From: Variovorax sp.
GTDB taxonomy: Bacteria; Pseudomonadota; Gammaproteobacteria; Burkholderiales; Burkholderiaceae_C
Direction of reading: 5' to 3'
DNA: 35,599 nt
NCBI GenBank assembly: GCA_004210915.1
Contig: SEGS01000035.1
Span: 1 to 35,599, forward strand
Numbering within the stretch: position 1 is the first letter of the stretch; every line of letters starts with the position of its first letter. A model generated the notes under the pieces. That model worked only from the letters and a program-made list of their open reading frames with translations, had not been told where the DNA came from and ran no database searches. A program made the position numbers and the translations under genes. This document shows, piece after piece, positions 16,986 to 26,089 of this stretch.

Positions 16986-17674
16986 TCGGCGTCGTCATCC
17001 CGGCCCACAACGAAGCCGAACACATCGGCGACACATTGACAGCGGTGCTGCAGGCCGCTGCGCATCCCGCGCTCGGCGGCGAGGTGGTGCGCATCCTGGT
17101 GGTACTTGACAGCTGCAACGACGGCACCGGCGCCATCGCGACAGCGCTCGGTGTGCCCACGCTGGCGCTCGCGGCACGCAACGTCGGCATCGCGCGCGCA
17201 GCCGGGGCCGAGGTGCTGCTCGAGGCCGGCGCGCGCTGGCTGGCCTTCACCGATGCCGACACCCGGGTGTCGCCCGAATGGCTGGCGAGCCAGCTGGCGC
17301 TCGATGCCGATGTGGTCTGCGGCGCGATCTCCGTCGACAACTGGGCGGTGCATGGCGAGCAGAGCCAATTCATCCGCGAGCACTTCGCCCGCACATACAC
17401 GAATGCCGACGGGCACCGCCACATCCACGGCGCCAACCTCGGCGTGTCTGCTGCGGCCTACCGGCGGGTCGGCGGCTTTCAGCCGCTGGCATGCAGCGAG
17501 GACGTGGCCCTGGTCCGTGCGCTGGAAGCCGCGGGCGCGCGCATCGCCTGGAGTGCGGCGCCACAGGTCTCCACCAGTGCCCGGCGTGACGCCAGGGCGC
17601 GCGGGGGCTTCGGCGACACGCTGCTGGCGGTGATCGCCGCGGGCCTGGCGGCCGCGGACCCGCTGATCTCCTGA
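16982..17674 (+). CDS. Family 2 glycosyltransferase
   Basis: This 230-residue GT-A fold glycosyltransferase opens with I-G-V-V-I-P-A-H-N-E-A and has the metal-binding D-A-D at residues 91-93 (A-F-T-D-A-D-T-R). H-G-A-N-L-G-V-S lies near 150-160, and S-E-D-V-A-L-V near 175 supplies the likely catalytic acid residue. There is no clear transmembrane segment. The donor sugar is unknown. The GTG at 16982 overlaps the methyltransferase stop (GTGA), so all four genes of the cluster are translationally coupled. It is the last gene; a weak hairpin follows at 17684. Confidence 0.9.
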   Translation: MIGVVIPAHNEAEHIGDTLTAVLQAAAHPALGGEVVRILVVLDSCNDGTGAIATALGVPTLALAARNVGIARAAGAEVLLEAGARWLAFTDADTRVSPEWLASQLALDADVVCGAISVDNWAVHGEQSQFIREHFARTYTNADGHRHIHGANLGVSAAAYRRVGGFQPLACSEDVALVRALEAAGARIAWSAAPQVSTSARRDARARGGFGDTLLAVIAAGLAAADPLIS

Positions 17675-17683
17675 GCCCCCTTC

Positions 17684-17701
17684 CCGAAGGTTAAGCTTCG
17701 G
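17684..17701 (+). terminator. Candidate hairpin after the four-gene cluster
   Basis: CCGAAG and CTTCGG form a six-pair stem with loop GTTAAG, ten bases after the glycosyltransferase stop. A second short GC hairpin follows at 17701-17713. There is no T-run, so this is only a candidate. Confidence 0.3.
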
Positions 17702-17778
17702 CGCCGCCGGCGCGCCCGCGCCGCGCGCTCGCCGCATGCGCGCTGCATGTCCGCTTCCACACGCCTTCAGGCATTCGC

Positions 17779-18927
17779 ATGACCGCCACTGCCGATTTCC
17801 TGCATCCGAGCACCATCGCCGTGGCCGCCCGCAACCCCCGGTGGCAACGCCTGGTTCTTCGCGGCGCATGTCTCTTGGCCGGTGCGGCGCTGGTGGCCGG
17901 CTGCGCAGGCACCGGCGATTGCGATGCGCTGCACAACAAGTCGCCGCAGTTCAAGAACTGCCTTTTCGACAATGCGGCCAATCCCGACGTCCTGCCCTCG
18001 GCCGGCAGCTGGAAGATCTGGTCGCGCTTTTTGTTCGGCAGCAAGAAGGACACCGTGCCCGTGGATGTCATTCCCGTCCAGGCACTCACGCCGGCCGCGC
18101 TCGATGCCCTCGATCCGCAGGCCAACCACGTCGTGCGCCTCGGTCATTCGTCGCATTTGCTCAAGCTGCGCGGCAAGTATTGGCTGATCGATCCGGTGTT
18201 CGGCGAACGGGTCTCGCCCTTCAGCTTCATCGGCCCCAAGCGCTTTCACGCACCGCCGCTCACCCTGCAGGAGCTGCCGCCGATCGAAGGCCTGATCCTG
18301 TCGCACGACCACTACGACCACCTCGACGTGCCGACCATCGAGTACCTCGCACAGCGCGTGCAACGCTACTTCGTGCCGCTCGGCGTGAAGGCGCGTCTGA
18401 TCGAGATGGGCGTGCCTGCCGATCGCGTGGCGGAGTTCGACTGGTGGCAGGCCGCAGGCCACGATGGCGTGCAGGTCACGGCCACGCCGTCGCAGCATTT
18501 CTCGGGCCGCACGCTCACCGACCGCAATCGCACGCTGTGGGCCTCGTGGGTCATCGAAAGCGGCGGCCAGCGCATCTTCTACAGCGGCGACTCGGGCTAC
18601 TTCGGCGGCTTCAAGCAGATCGGCGAACGCTTCGGCGGCTTTGATCTCGCGCTGATGGAAAACGGCGCCTACGACGACTACTGGCCCGCCGTCCACATGT
18701 CGCCCGAGCAAAGCGTGCAGGCCTTCCAGGACCTGCGCGGCAAGGTGCTGTACGGCGTGCACAACAGCACCTTCGACCTCGCCTTCCACACCTGGCAGGA
18801 CCCCATGCAGCGCCTCGCCGATCTGGCGGAGGCGAAGAAGATCGAAGTCGCCACGCCCGTCATAGGCGAGGTGCTGACGATCGGCCAGCCGCGCAAGAAC
18901 GTGCGGTGGTGGACGGGGTTGAAGTAA
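17779..18927 (+). CDS. MBL-fold hydrolase lipoprotein, NAPE-PLD/UlaG-like
   Basis: This 382-residue metallo-beta-lactamase-fold protein of the Lactamase_B_2 group has the metal motif H-D-H-Y-D-H at 176-181 and further ligands in S-Q-H-F-S-G-R and Y-S-G-D-S-G-Y. The arrangement matches the family of mammalian N-acylphosphatidylethanolamine phospholipase D, so a phosphodiesterase acting on lipids is possible but unproven. The N-terminus has basic residues, a hydrophobic core and a lipobox A-L-V-A-G-C with Cys42, so it is probably a lipoprotein. The signal is late because the ATG at 17779 gives a 20-residue extension; an internal start might be used. It is the only gene between the glycoside cluster and the convergent parC block. 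Confidence 0.88.
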   Translation: MTATADFLHPSTIAVAARNPRWQRLVLRGACLLAGAALVAGCAGTGDCDALHNKSPQFKNCLFDNAANPDVLPSAGSWKIWSRFLFGSKKDTVPVDVIPVQALTPAALDALDPQANHVVRLGHSSHLLKLRGKYWLIDPVFGERVSPFSFIGPKRFHAPPLTLQELPPIEGLILSHDHYDHLDVPTIEYLAQRVQRYFVPLGVKARLIEMGVPADRVAEFDWWQAAGHDGVQVTATPSQHFSGRTLTDRNRTLWASWVIESGGQRIFYSGDSGYFGGFKQIGERFGGFDLALMENGAYDDYWPAVHMSPEQSVQAFQDLRGKVLYGVHNSTFDLAFHTWQDPMQRLADLAEAKKIEVATPVIGEVLTIGQPRKNVRWWTGLK

Positions 18928-18934
18928 GCCTACG

Positions 18935-18960
18935 GACCGGCGCCGCGTCCGGTGCCGGTC
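18935..18960. terminator. Candidate bidirectional hairpin between convergent genes
   Basis: GACCGGC and GCCGGTC form a seven-pair stem around a 12-base loop, in the 48-base gap between the stop of the MBL-fold gene and the stop of the small membrane protein gene that faces it. No T-run is present. Confidence 0.35.
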
Positions 18961-18975
18961 GTCCGGGCGAAAGGC

Positions 18976-19155
18976 TCAGCCGCCGCGCCGTTCGCGCGCG
19001 CGCCGCACCTGCCGGCTCTGCGTCGCTTCCTCCGCCTTCCGTTCACGTTGGCGCTTGTCCTCGCGGCGACGCCGGCTGAGCCAGCGCGCCAGCGTGAAGG
19101 TGCAGACGCAGCTCACGACCAGAATCAGGATCTCTACAAAGCTGATGTTGTTCAC
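18976..19155 (-). CDS. Small single-span membrane protein with basic tail, downstream of parC
   Basis: This 59-residue hypothetical protein starts at the GTG at 19155, preceded by AAGGAA. An N-terminal hydrophobic helix (about residues 5-25, I-L-I-L-V-V-S-C-V-C-T-F-T-L) is followed by a strongly basic, Arg-rich tail, giving an N-out/C-in inner-membrane protein by the positive-inside rule. The gap to the parC stop is 32 bases, so it is likely the last gene of the parE-parC transcript. No function can be assigned. The frame is open upstream through parC, but only as a shadow; the ribosome site and the change in composition support the short gene. Confidence 0.6.
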   Translation of the reverse strand: MNNISFVEILILVVSCVCTFTLARWLSRRRREDKRQRERKAEEATQSRQVRRARERRGG

Positions 19156-19187
19156 GACAAGGGTTCCTTGGGTCGGTGCGCCGCGGC

Positions 19188-21587
19188 TTAGAGCACGCGC
19201 GCGATGCGGGTCGGCTTGAAGCCGAGGTCGGCCGCCTTGCCCTTGCGGGCGCGCGTGCCTCGCGCGTTGTTCAGCGTGCGGATTTCGAGTGTTTCGTCGC
19301 GCTCCTTGCCGCCGCGGCCGATGCCTTCGATCTTCACGCTGCGCGTGTAAGCCGCCGCACCCGCCAGCGTGTCTTTCGGCTCCAGGTCGATCAGCGTCAG
19401 GCCGCGACCGCCCTTGGGCAGCGTCTTGAGCTCGGCGATGTCGAAGGTGAGGATGCGGCCGCCCGCCGAGGCGCAGGCCACATGCGTGGCGGGCGGCATC
19501 GGTTCGGCGCCGGCCGCGCCGCCGACCAGCGAAGGACGGCACAACTGCTCGCCCTCGCCCACGTCGATGAAGGCCTTGCCGCCGCGCTGGCGCGACACCA
19601 TGTTCTCGACGCTGGCGATGAAGCCGTAGCCGCCCGTGTTCGACAGCAGCAGATTCGCGCCGACCGGGCCTGCGAAGTAATGCGCCACATGCGTGCCGCT
19701 GTCCAGGTCGATCAGCGTGGTCACGGGCTGGCCGTCACCGCGGCCGCCAGGCAGCGATGCCACCGGCACGGTATAGACGCGCACGCCCTTGTCCTTGGCG
19801 GTGCCGAAGACGAGCAGCGTGTCGACGGTGCGGCATTCGAAGGCTTCGTAGAGCGCATCACCGGACTTGAAGCTGTAGTCGCCGCGCGGCTCGCCGGGTG
19901 CGGCCCAGCCCTTCTGCGCGCGCACCCAGCCCTTCTGCGACACGATCACCGTGACCGGTTCGTCGATCACCTTGATCTCCGCGACCGCCCTCTTCTCGGC
20001 CTGGATCAGCGTGCGGCGCGCGTCTTCGAAGGTCTTCGCGTCGGTCTCGATTTCCTTGATGAGCAGGCGGCGCAAGACGGCCGGACTGCCGAGGATGTCT
20101 TCCAGCTTCTTCTGCTCGGTGCGCAATTCTTCGAGCTGCTGCTGGATCTTGATCGCCTCGAGCCGCGCGAGTTGGCGCAGCCGGATTTCGAGGATGTCCT
20201 CCGCCTGGATCTCGCTGAGTTTGAAGCGCGCAATCAGCGCCGCCTTCGGATCGTCCGCCGCGCGGATGATCGCGATCACCTCGTCGATGTTCAGCAGCAC
20301 CAGCTGCCGGCCTTCGAGGATGTGGATGCGGTCGAGCACCTTGTTCAGGCGATGCCGCGAGCGCTTCTCGACGGTGATCTCGCGGAACGCGATCCACTCG
20401 TTGAGCATTTGGCGCAGCGACTTCTGCGTCGGCTTGCCGTCGATGCCGACCATCGTGAGATTGATCGACGACGAGGTTTCGAGCGAGGTCTGCGCGAGCA
20501 GCGTGGTGATGAATTCGTCCTGGCTGATGCGCGAGGTCTTGGGCTCGAACACGAGGCGAACCGCAGCGTCCTTGCTCGACTCGTCTCGCACCACGTCGAG
20601 CACCGACAGCATCGCGGCCTTGAGCTGCGTCTGGTCGGCGGAGAGCGCCTTCTTGCCTGCCTTGACCTTCGGGTTGGTGATCTCCTCGATTTCTTCGAGC
20701 ACTTTTTGCGTGCTCACGCCTGGCGGCAGTTCGTTGACCACGAGCTGCCACTGGCCCCGCGCGAGGTCTTCGATCTTCCAGCGTGCGCGCACCTTGAGCG
20801 AGCCGCGGCCGGTGCGGTAGGCCTCTGCGATGTCGTTCGCGCTGCTGATGATTTGCGCGCCGCCCGGGTAGTCGGGCCCGGGCACGATGGCGAAGAGTTC
20901 TTCTTCGCTGAGCTTGCCGTTCGACTTGATCAGCGCCACGCAGGCGTCGGCGATCTCGCGCAGGTTGTGGCTCGGAATCTCGGTGGCCAGACCCACCGCG
21001 ATGCCGCTCGCGCCGTTGAGCAGCGTGAAGGGCAGGCGCGCGGGCAACAGGCGTGGCTCCTCCGTCGAACCGTCGTAATTGGGGATGAAGTCGACCGTGC
21101 CTTCGTCGATCTCGTCCAGCAGCAGGCTGGTGATGCGGGCGAGGCGCGCTTCCGTGTAGCGCATGGCCGCGGCGCCGTCGCCGTCTCGGCTGCCGAAGTT
21201 GCCCTGGCCATCGACCAGCGGATAGCGCTGCGAAAAGTCCTGCGCCATGCGCACGAGGGCATCGTAGGCAGCCTGGTCGCTATGCGGGTGGAAGCGGCCG
21301 AGCACGTCGCCGACCACGCGCGCGCTTTTCACCGGCTTGGCGCCGACCGTGCCGTTGGTGCCGCCGAAGCCGAGCCCCATGCGCGACATCGAATAGAGGA
21401 TGCGGCGCTGCACCGGTTTCTGGCCGTCGGACACATCGGGCAACGCGCGGCCCTTGACGACGCTCAGCGCGTATTCGAGGTAGGCGGTCTGCGCGTAGTC
21501 GGCCAGCGTGATCGTGCCGTCGGGATCGGGCTCGGGCGGTGGCACCGGGGTCGGCGGAAGGTCGATCGGGGGAAGGGAGTCGTCCAT
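19188..21587 (-). CDS. parC: DNA topoisomerase IV subunit A
   Basis: This 799-residue ParC is the DNA-cleaving subunit that, with ParE, unlinks replicated chromosomes. The N-terminal breakage-reunion domain has the active-site Tyr144 in A-M-R-Y-T-E-A-R-L, and the quinolone-determining segment is at 100-109 ([10 protein letters not shown]). A coiled-coil region and a C-terminal beta-pinwheel follow. The first 22 residues are a Pro/Asp-rich extension not found in E. coli ParC. The ATG at 21587 is chosen because family homology begins about 25 residues later (I-T-L-A-D-Y-A); the frame upstream is a shadow of the transglycosylase gene. It starts 31 bases after that gene. Confidence 0.96.
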   Translation of the reverse strand: MDDSLPPIDLPPTPVPPPEPDPDGTITLADYAQTAYLEYALSVVKGRALPDVSDGQKPVQRRILYSMSRMGLGFGGTNGTVGAKPVKSARVVGDVLGRFHPHSDQAAYDALVRMAQDFSQRYPLVDGQGNFGSRDGDGAAAMRYTEARLARITSLLLDEIDEGTVDFIPNYDGSTEEPRLLPARLPFTLLNGASGIAVGLATEIPSHNLREIADACVALIKSNGKLSEEELFAIVPGPDYPGGAQIISSANDIAEAYRTGRGSLKVRARWKIEDLARGQWQLVVNELPPGVSTQKVLEEIEEITNPKVKAGKKALSADQTQLKAAMLSVLDVVRDESSKDAAVRLVFEPKTSRISQDEFITTLLAQTSLETSSSINLTMVGIDGKPTQKSLRQMLNEWIAFREITVEKRSRHRLNKVLDRIHILEGRQLVLLNIDEVIAIIRAADDPKAALIARFKLSEIQAEDILEIRLRQLARLEAIKIQQQLEELRTEQKKLEDILGSPAVLRRLLIKEIETDAKTFEDARRTLIQAEKRAVAEIKVIDEPVTVIVSQKGWVRAQKGWAAPGEPRGDYSFKSGDALYEAFECRTVDTLLVFGTAKDKGVRVYTVPVASLPGGRGDGQPVTTLIDLDSGTHVAHYFAGPVGANLLLSNTGGYGFIASVENMVSRQRGGKAFIDVGEGEQLCRPSLVGGAAGAEPMPPATHVACASAGGRILTFDIAELKTLPKGGRGLTLIDLEPKDTLAGAAAYTRSVKIEGIGRGGKERDETLEIRTLNNARGTRARKGKAADLGFKPTRIARVL

Positions 21588-21618
21588 CGTCTGTCGTTTC
21601 AGGAAATAGCGGTTTCGG

Positions 21619-22563
21619 TTATTCGGTCGTTGCGGCGGGCGCTTGAGGCGCCGCGGGCATGTAGGGCGAGGTGGGCGGCGGCGCCATCGACAGCGCGTTC
21701 GCCTTCGGCATGTCGGGCATGTCGGGCATGTCGGGCAAGGCGGCGGGCTGCGACGGCGGCATGTTGCCGCGTCCGAGCGCACCGCCCATCTCCATCTTCA
21801 CGCGGCCCGGCGCCTTGCCGCCAGCCCGCGCCACGCCGCCGCTGTCCGGCTTCAGGTACGCATAGAGCTGCAGCACCGTCTTCACGTAATTCTGCGTTTC
21901 TTTGTAGTTCGGAATCTTGTTGCCCGCGCGCTGCACGGCGCCCTCGCCCGCGTTGTAGGCCGCTACGGCCAGTTCGAGGTCACCGCGGAACAACGCGATC
22001 AGGTCACGCAGGTAACGCGAGCCGGCGGCGATGTTGATGCGCGGGTCGAACAGCTTCTTTTCCAGCGTCGTCTTCTTGTCGCCCTGCACGCCGTAGCGCT
22101 GCGCTGTCGCGGGCATCAGTTGCATCAGCCCCAACGCACCCTTGGGCGACACGGCCTGTGCGTTGAAGCCCGACTCCGCCGCGACCAGCGCCTGCAACAA
22201 CTCGTAGTCGATGGAATGGCGCCGGGAGGCCTCGCGCAGCGCGGTCTTGGCCACCTTGTAGCCGGGCGACGCCTCGAACAAAGCCAGCAAGGTTTGCGAG
22301 GCGCGCGGCACCGCGCCCGGGGCGCCCGCGCCGGAACGCCCTCGCCCCAGGCCATCGGCCGTGTCGAAGCTCTGTCCACCGCGAAAGAAAAGTTGGTAGC
22401 GCTCGTCGAGCTTCTCGGCCGCAAAGTGCGCCGTGCCGCGCTCGTCGACGTAGCCGAAGATGTCGGCGGCGTGCGCCTGCTGCGGCTGCGAGAGCGTCAC
22501 CAGAACGCCCAATACAAGCGGGCGCCAGAGCCCGAAAAGGCTCAGGACTTTGAAGTCAGACAT
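21619..22563 (-). CDS. Lytic murein transglycosylase (SLT domain) between parE and parC
   Basis: This 314-residue secreted soluble lytic transglycosylase cleaves the MurNAc-GlcNAc bond of peptidoglycan to form 1,6-anhydroMurNAc. A Sec signal peptide ends near A-H-A at about residue 32. A short DUF4124-like segment follows ([13 protein letters not shown]). The SLT domain has catalytic Glu130 in A-A-E-S-G-F-N and G-L-M-Q-L-M-P near 145. The C-terminal tail is low complexity with three P-D-M repeats. The ATG at 22563 overlaps the parE stop by 8 bases; a GTG at 22584 would add seven residues. Its place inside the topoisomerase IV operon links wall turnover to chromosome segregation, at least in expression. 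Confidence 0.92.
   Translation of the reverse strand: MSDFKVLSLFGLWRPLVLGVLVTLSQPQQAHAADIFGYVDERGTAHFAAEKLDERYQLFFRGGQSFDTADGLGRGRSGAGAPGAVPRASQTLLALFEASPGYKVAKTALREASRRHSIDYELLQALVAAESGFNAQAVSPKGALGLMQLMPATAQRYGVQGDKKTTLEKKLFDPRINIAAGSRYLRDLIALFRGDLELAVAAYNAGEGAVQRAGNKIPNYKETQNYVKTVLQLYAYLKPDSGGVARAGGKAPGRVKMEMGGALGRGNMPPSQPAALPDMPDMPDMPKANALSMAPPPTSPYMPAAPQAPAATTE
21708..21734. repeat. Three tandem 9-bp repeats in the transglycosylase gene
   Basis: GCATGTCGG occurs three times in a row without mismatches. On the coding (minus) strand it gives P-D-M repeated in the low-complexity tail of the transglycosylase. Copy number can change by slippage without shifting the frame. Confidence 0.9.
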
Positions 22564-24544
22564 CGATCTCGATGTCGTCGGCACGGATTTCCATCAGCTC
22601 GCGCCGCGCCGCCGCCTCGCCCTTGCCCATGAGCTTGGTGATCTCGCCCTGGGTCGACGTGAAATCCATGCGGCCGAGCCGCACCTGCAAGAGGCGCCGA
22701 GTGTCGGGGTTCAGCGTGGTTTCCCACAGCTGCTCGGCACTCATTTCACCCAGGCCCTTGAAGCGGCTGATGCTCCAGGCACCTTCCTTCACGCCGTCCT
22801 TGCGCAGCTTGTCGAGCGTGGCGACGAGTTCGCCTTCGTCCAGCGCATACACCTTGGACGCCGGCTTCTTGCCGCGCGCGGGCGCATCGACCCGAAACAG
22901 CGGCGGCTTGGCCACGTACACATGGCCCGCGTCGATGAGCTTCGGAAAGTGGCGGAAGAACAGCGTGAGCAGCAACACCTGGATGTGGGAGCCGTCGACG
23001 TCGGCGTCCGACAGGATGCAGACCTTGCCGTAGCGCAGTCCGCTCATGTCGGGCGTGTCGTTGGGGCCGTGCGGGTCGACGCCGATCGCGACGGAAATGT
23101 CGTGGATTTCGGTGTTCGCGAACAGCCGGTCGCGCTCCACTTCCCAGGTGTTGAGCACCTTGCCGCGCAGCGGCAGCACGGCCTGGCATTCCTTGTCGCG
23201 GCCCATCTTGGCGCTGCCGCCGGCCGAATCGCCCTCGACCAGGAACACCTCGTTGTGGCTGGTGTCCTTGCTCTCGCAGTCGGTCAACTTCCCGGGCAGC
23301 ACCGCAACGCCCGAGCCCTTGCGCTTCTCGACCTTCTGGCCGGCCTTCTGGCGCGTCTGCGCAGCCTTGATGGCGAGCTCGGCCAGCTTACGGCCGTAGT
23401 CGACGTGCTGGTTCAGCCACAGTTCGAGCGCGGGACGCACGAAGCTCGACACCAGCCGCACCGCGTCACGCGAGTTCAGGCGCTCCTTGATCTGGCCCTG
23501 GAACTGCGGGTCGAGCACCTTGGCGCTCAACACGTAGCTGGCACGCGCGAACACGTCCTCGGGCAGCAGCTTCACGCCCTTCGGCAGCAGCGAATGGAAT
23601 TCGATGAAGCTTTTGACCGCGGTGAAGAGACCGTCGCGCAGGCCGCTTTCGTGCGTGCCGCCGGCGCTGGTGGGAATCAGGTTGACGTAGCTCTCGCGCA
23701 CCGGCTGGCCGTCTTCGGTGAAGGCCACGCACCAGTCGGCACCCTCGCCTTCGGCGAAGTTGTCGGCGTTCTTGTCGGCATGGCCGGCGCCTTCGAACAG
23801 CGGAATGACCGGCTCGCCGTGGAGCGTTTGCATCAGGTAGTCCCGCAAGCCGCCCTTGTAGAGCCACTGCTGCGTGTCTTTGGTCTTTTCGTTGACCAGC
23901 GTGACGGTGACGCCCGGCATCAGAACCGCCTTGCTGCGCAGCAGGTGCATCAGCTCGGCCATCGGCAGCGCGGCGGTCTCGAAGTACTTGGCGTCGGGCC
24001 AGGCGCGCACCGTGGTGCCTTGCTTCCGGTCGCCGCCGTTTTGCGGGCGGATCTCGAGCGCCTCGATCACGTCGCCGGCCGAGAACGCCAGTTGCGCGAC
24101 CGAGCCTTCGCGGTGCGACACGACCTCGAGCCGCTTCGACAATGCATTGGTCACCGACACGCCCACACCATGGAGGCCGCCCGAGAAGCTGTAGGCGCCG
24201 CCCGAGCCCTTGTCGAACTTGCCGCCAGCGTGCAGGCGCGTGAACACCAGTTCCACGACCGGCGCCTTCTCTTCGGGGTGCAGCCCGAACGGAATGCCGC
24301 GACCGTCGTCCTCGATGCTGACCGAGCCGTCGGGGTGCAGCGTGACCTTGATCTTCTTGCCGTACCCGGCCAGTGCCTCGTCGGCCGCGTTGTCGAGGAC
24401 TTCCTGGATGATGTGCAGCGGGTTGTCGGTGCGGGTGTACATGCCCGGGCGCTGCTTGACGGGCTCGAGGCCCTTGAGGACGCGGATCGAGCCTTCGGAA
24501 TAGCCGGACGGGGTTACGGAGGAAGTCTTGGGGAGGGTCGCCAT
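22556..24544 (-). CDS. parE: DNA topoisomerase IV subunit B
   Basis: This 662-residue ParE is the ATPase subunit of topoisomerase IV. The GHKL ATPase domain shows the catalytic Glu48 and Asn52 in [16 protein letters not shown] at about 79-85 and G-G-L-H-G-V-G at 122-128. The TOPRIM domain has E-G-D-S-A-G-G at 437-443, P-L-R-G-K at 458-462 and D-A-D-V-D-G at 513-518. The ATG at 24544 fits the family N-terminus; the long open frame beyond it is antisense to the MFS gene. It heads the parE, transglycosylase, parC, small-protein operon. A -10-like TACAAT lies eight bases before the ATG, and a LexA-type box overlaps the expected -35 region. Confidence 0.97.
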   Translation of the reverse strand: MATLPKTSSVTPSGYSEGSIRVLKGLEPVKQRPGMYTRTDNPLHIIQEVLDNAADEALAGYGKKIKVTLHPDGSVSIEDDGRGIPFGLHPEEKAPVVELVFTRLHAGGKFDKGSGGAYSFSGGLHGVGVSVTNALSKRLEVVSHREGSVAQLAFSAGDVIEALEIRPQNGGDRKQGTTVRAWPDAKYFETAALPMAELMHLLRSKAVLMPGVTVTLVNEKTKDTQQWLYKGGLRDYLMQTLHGEPVIPLFEGAGHADKNADNFAEGEGADWCVAFTEDGQPVRESYVNLIPTSAGGTHESGLRDGLFTAVKSFIEFHSLLPKGVKLLPEDVFARASYVLSAKVLDPQFQGQIKERLNSRDAVRLVSSFVRPALELWLNQHVDYGRKLAELAIKAAQTRQKAGQKVEKRKGSGVAVLPGKLTDCESKDTSHNEVFLVEGDSAGGSAKMGRDKECQAVLPLRGKVLNTWEVERDRLFANTEIHDISVAIGVDPHGPNDTPDMSGLRYGKVCILSDADVDGSHIQVLLLTLFFRHFPKLIDAGHVYVAKPPLFRVDAPARGKKPASKVYALDEGELVATLDKLRKDGVKEGAWSISRFKGLGEMSAEQLWETTLNPDTRRLLQVRLGRMDFTSTQGEITKLMGKGEAAARRELMEIRADDIEIDV

Positions 24545-24552
24545 GGGCGCGG

Positions 24553-24558
24553 ATTGTA
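24553..24558 (-). promoter_or_regulatory. Candidate -10 element of parE
   Basis: TACAAT on the minus strand, eight bases before the parE ATG, implying a very short leader. The position of the -35 region, with a 17-base spacer, falls on the LexA-type palindrome. Confidence 0.5.
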
Positions 24559-24577
24559 TTCGTCGGCCGCGCAGGGA

Positions 24578-24593
24578 CTGTATGGACATACAG
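24578..24593. promoter_or_regulatory. LexA-type SOS box in the parE / MFS divergent region
   Basis: CTGTATGGACATACAG matches the E. coli and betaproteobacterial LexA consensus CTGT-N8-ACAG and is a perfect inverted repeat with seven-base arms around GA. It sits 33 bases upstream of the parE start, over the expected -35 region, and 116 bases before the MFS transporter start. Repression of parE by LexA is the simplest prediction; the MFS gene is a second possible target. Confidence 0.7.
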
Positions 24594-24696
24594 ACGGCGG
24601 ACAGCCGCCCCGACCTTGCGCGGCGCGCATCAATCGCCGCTTCATTTATCAACAATGCAGGAGCCTCCGGCGACTGCAAGCCCGGCCGCTTGCGGC

Positions 24697-24702
24697 TACA
24701 GT
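24697..24702 (+). promoter_or_regulatory. Candidate -10 element of the MFS gene
   Basis: TACAGT, seven bases before the ATG at 24710, with a weak CTGCAA at the -35 distance. The transcript would be almost leaderless, like those suggested for parE on the other side. Confidence 0.4.
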
Positions 24703-24709
24703 CCCCGCC

Positions 24710-25927
24710 ATGACCGCGTCGCCAGCCCCCGCTCTTTCCATGAAACAGGTGTTGCTGTGCGGCGCCATGATCGTCACGCTCTCGATGGGCATCCGACACG
24801 GCTTCGGGTTGTGGCTGCAGCCGATCACCCAGGAGCAGGGCTGGACGCGGCAGACTTTTTCGTTCGCGCTGGCGATCCAGAACCTCTCGTGGGGCGTGTT
24901 CGGCGTGTTTGCCGGCATGCTGGCCGACCGTTTCGGCGCCTTCCGGGTGTTGATCGGCGGCGCTGTGATGTATGCCTTCGGGCTGGCCGGCATGGCGCTC
25001 TCGACCACGCCGCTGCTGTTTGCGCTGACGGCCGGGGTGTTGATCGGTGCGGCCCAGGCCGGGACCACCTACGCGGTGATCTACGGCGTGATCGGCCGGC
25101 AGATTCCGGCCGACAAGCGCTCCTGGGCCATGGGCGTGGCCGCCGCGGCAGGCTCTTTCGGCCAGTTCCTCATGGTGCCGGTCGAGGGGCAGCTGATCGC
25201 CCAGTTGGGATGGCACAACGCGCTGATCGTGCTGGCGCTGATGGTGCTGCTGATCACGCCGTTGGCCTTCGGGCTGCGCGAGCCACTGCGGGTGGCGACG
25301 CCCGGGCACCGCCAGCAGTCGATCGTGCAGGCGGTGGTGGAAGCCTTCAAGTACCCGAGCTTCGGCCTGCTGATGGCCGGCTATTTCGTCTGCGGCTTCC
25401 AGGTGGTGTTCATCGGCGTGCACCTGCCAAGCTATCTGAAGGACCAGGGCCTGTCGCCCGAGGTGGCGAGCTATGCGCTCGCGCTCATCGGCCTGTTCAA
25501 CGTGGTCGGCACCTACATCGCCGGCTCGCTCGGGCAGAAGCTCGCCAGGCGCAAGATCCTGGCGGCCATCTACTTCGGGCGCGCCATCGCGATCACGGTG
25601 TTCCTGCTGGTGCCGTTGTCGCCCCTGAGCGTCTATGTGTTCGCCGCGGTCATCGGCATGCTGTGGCTGTCGACCGTGCCGCCGACCAACGCGATCGTGG
25701 CGGGCATCTTCGGGGTGGCCCACCTGTCGATGCTGAGCGGCTTCGTGTTCCTGAGTCACCAGATCGGCTCCTTTCTGGGCGTCTGGCTCGGCGGCTATCT
25801 GTACGACCGCAATGGAAGTTACGACATCGTCTGGTACCTCGCGATTGCGCTGGGCGTGTTCGCGGCGCTGATCAACCTTCCGGTGAAGGAAGGTGCGATC
25901 GTGCGCTCCGCGCCGCAACCGGCCTGA
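24710..25927 (+). CDS. MFS transporter (oxalate/formate antiporter-like or monocarboxylate type)
   Basis: This 405-residue inner-membrane carrier has about 12 transmembrane helices and a short central loop (around residue 205). The MFS motif between helices 2 and 3 is visible as [11 protein letters not shown]. The start [13 protein letters not shown] and the order of helices resemble MFS proteins for organic anions (CynX/NimT and OFA-like groups). The substrate is unknown. The ATG at 24710 is the first family-consistent start. It is followed at 12 bases by a 49-residue gene and then a methyltransferase, apparently one operon. It is divergent from parE with the SOS box between. Confidence 0.9.
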   Translation: MTASPAPALSMKQVLLCGAMIVTLSMGIRHGFGLWLQPITQEQGWTRQTFSFALAIQNLSWGVFGVFAGMLADRFGAFRVLIGGAVMYAFGLAGMALSTTPLLFALTAGVLIGAAQAGTTYAVIYGVIGRQIPADKRSWAMGVAAAAGSFGQFLMVPVEGQLIAQLGWHNALIVLALMVLLITPLAFGLREPLRVATPGHRQQSIVQAVVEAFKYPSFGLLMAGYFVCGFQVVFIGVHLPSYLKDQGLSPEVASYALALIGLFNVVGTYIAGSLGQKLARRKILAAIYFGRAIAITVFLLVPLSPLSVYVFAAVIGMLWLSTVPPTNAIVAGIFGVAHLSMLSGFVFLSHQIGSFLGVWLGGYLYDRNGSYDIVWYLAIALGVFAALINLPVKEGAIVRSAPQPA

Positions 25928-25939
25928 CGAACGGAAGAC

Positions 25940-26089
25940 ATGGAACACGTGACTGCGCACGCACGCCAACGATTCTTCCGCGCTGCCGGCTGGGCGCTGG
26001 CAGCAGCGGCGCTCGGCGGCGTCTTCGCGATGTACACGCGACCCGGTTTCCTGGTCATGCTGGTCGACCAGGTCTGGGCATGCTTCTGA
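25940..26089 (+). CDS. Small 49-residue single-span membrane protein
   Basis: This short gene has an ATG at 25940 with GGAAG at the right distance. The peptide has a basic N-terminus (A-R-Q-R-F-F-R), a hydrophobic helix of about 20 residues (W-A-L-A-A-A-A-L-G-G-V-F-A), then G-F-L-V-M-L-V-D-Q-V-W-A-C-F. It starts 12 bases after the MFS stop, and its end overlaps the methyltransferase start by 10 bases, so it looks translated and coupled. It may assist the transporter or simply couple translation. No family is recognised. Confidence 0.65.
   Translation: MEHVTAHARQRFFRAAGWALAAAALGGVFAMYTRPGFLVMLVDQVWACF

Noticed and set aside
21708..21734. Tandem repeat as a CRISPR or regulatory array
   Set aside because: Units are 9 bases with no spacers and lie in frame within a coding region.
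19176..22037. A 953-codon plus-strand frame over parC
   Set aside because: Low-complexity Arg/Asp/Leu composition and complete overlap with parC on the other strand.
22556..25969. A 1137-codon minus-strand frame extending parE across the MFS gene
   Set aside because: The part beyond 24544 has no domain and lies antisense to a clear transporter; family homology of ParE starts at the ATG at 24544.
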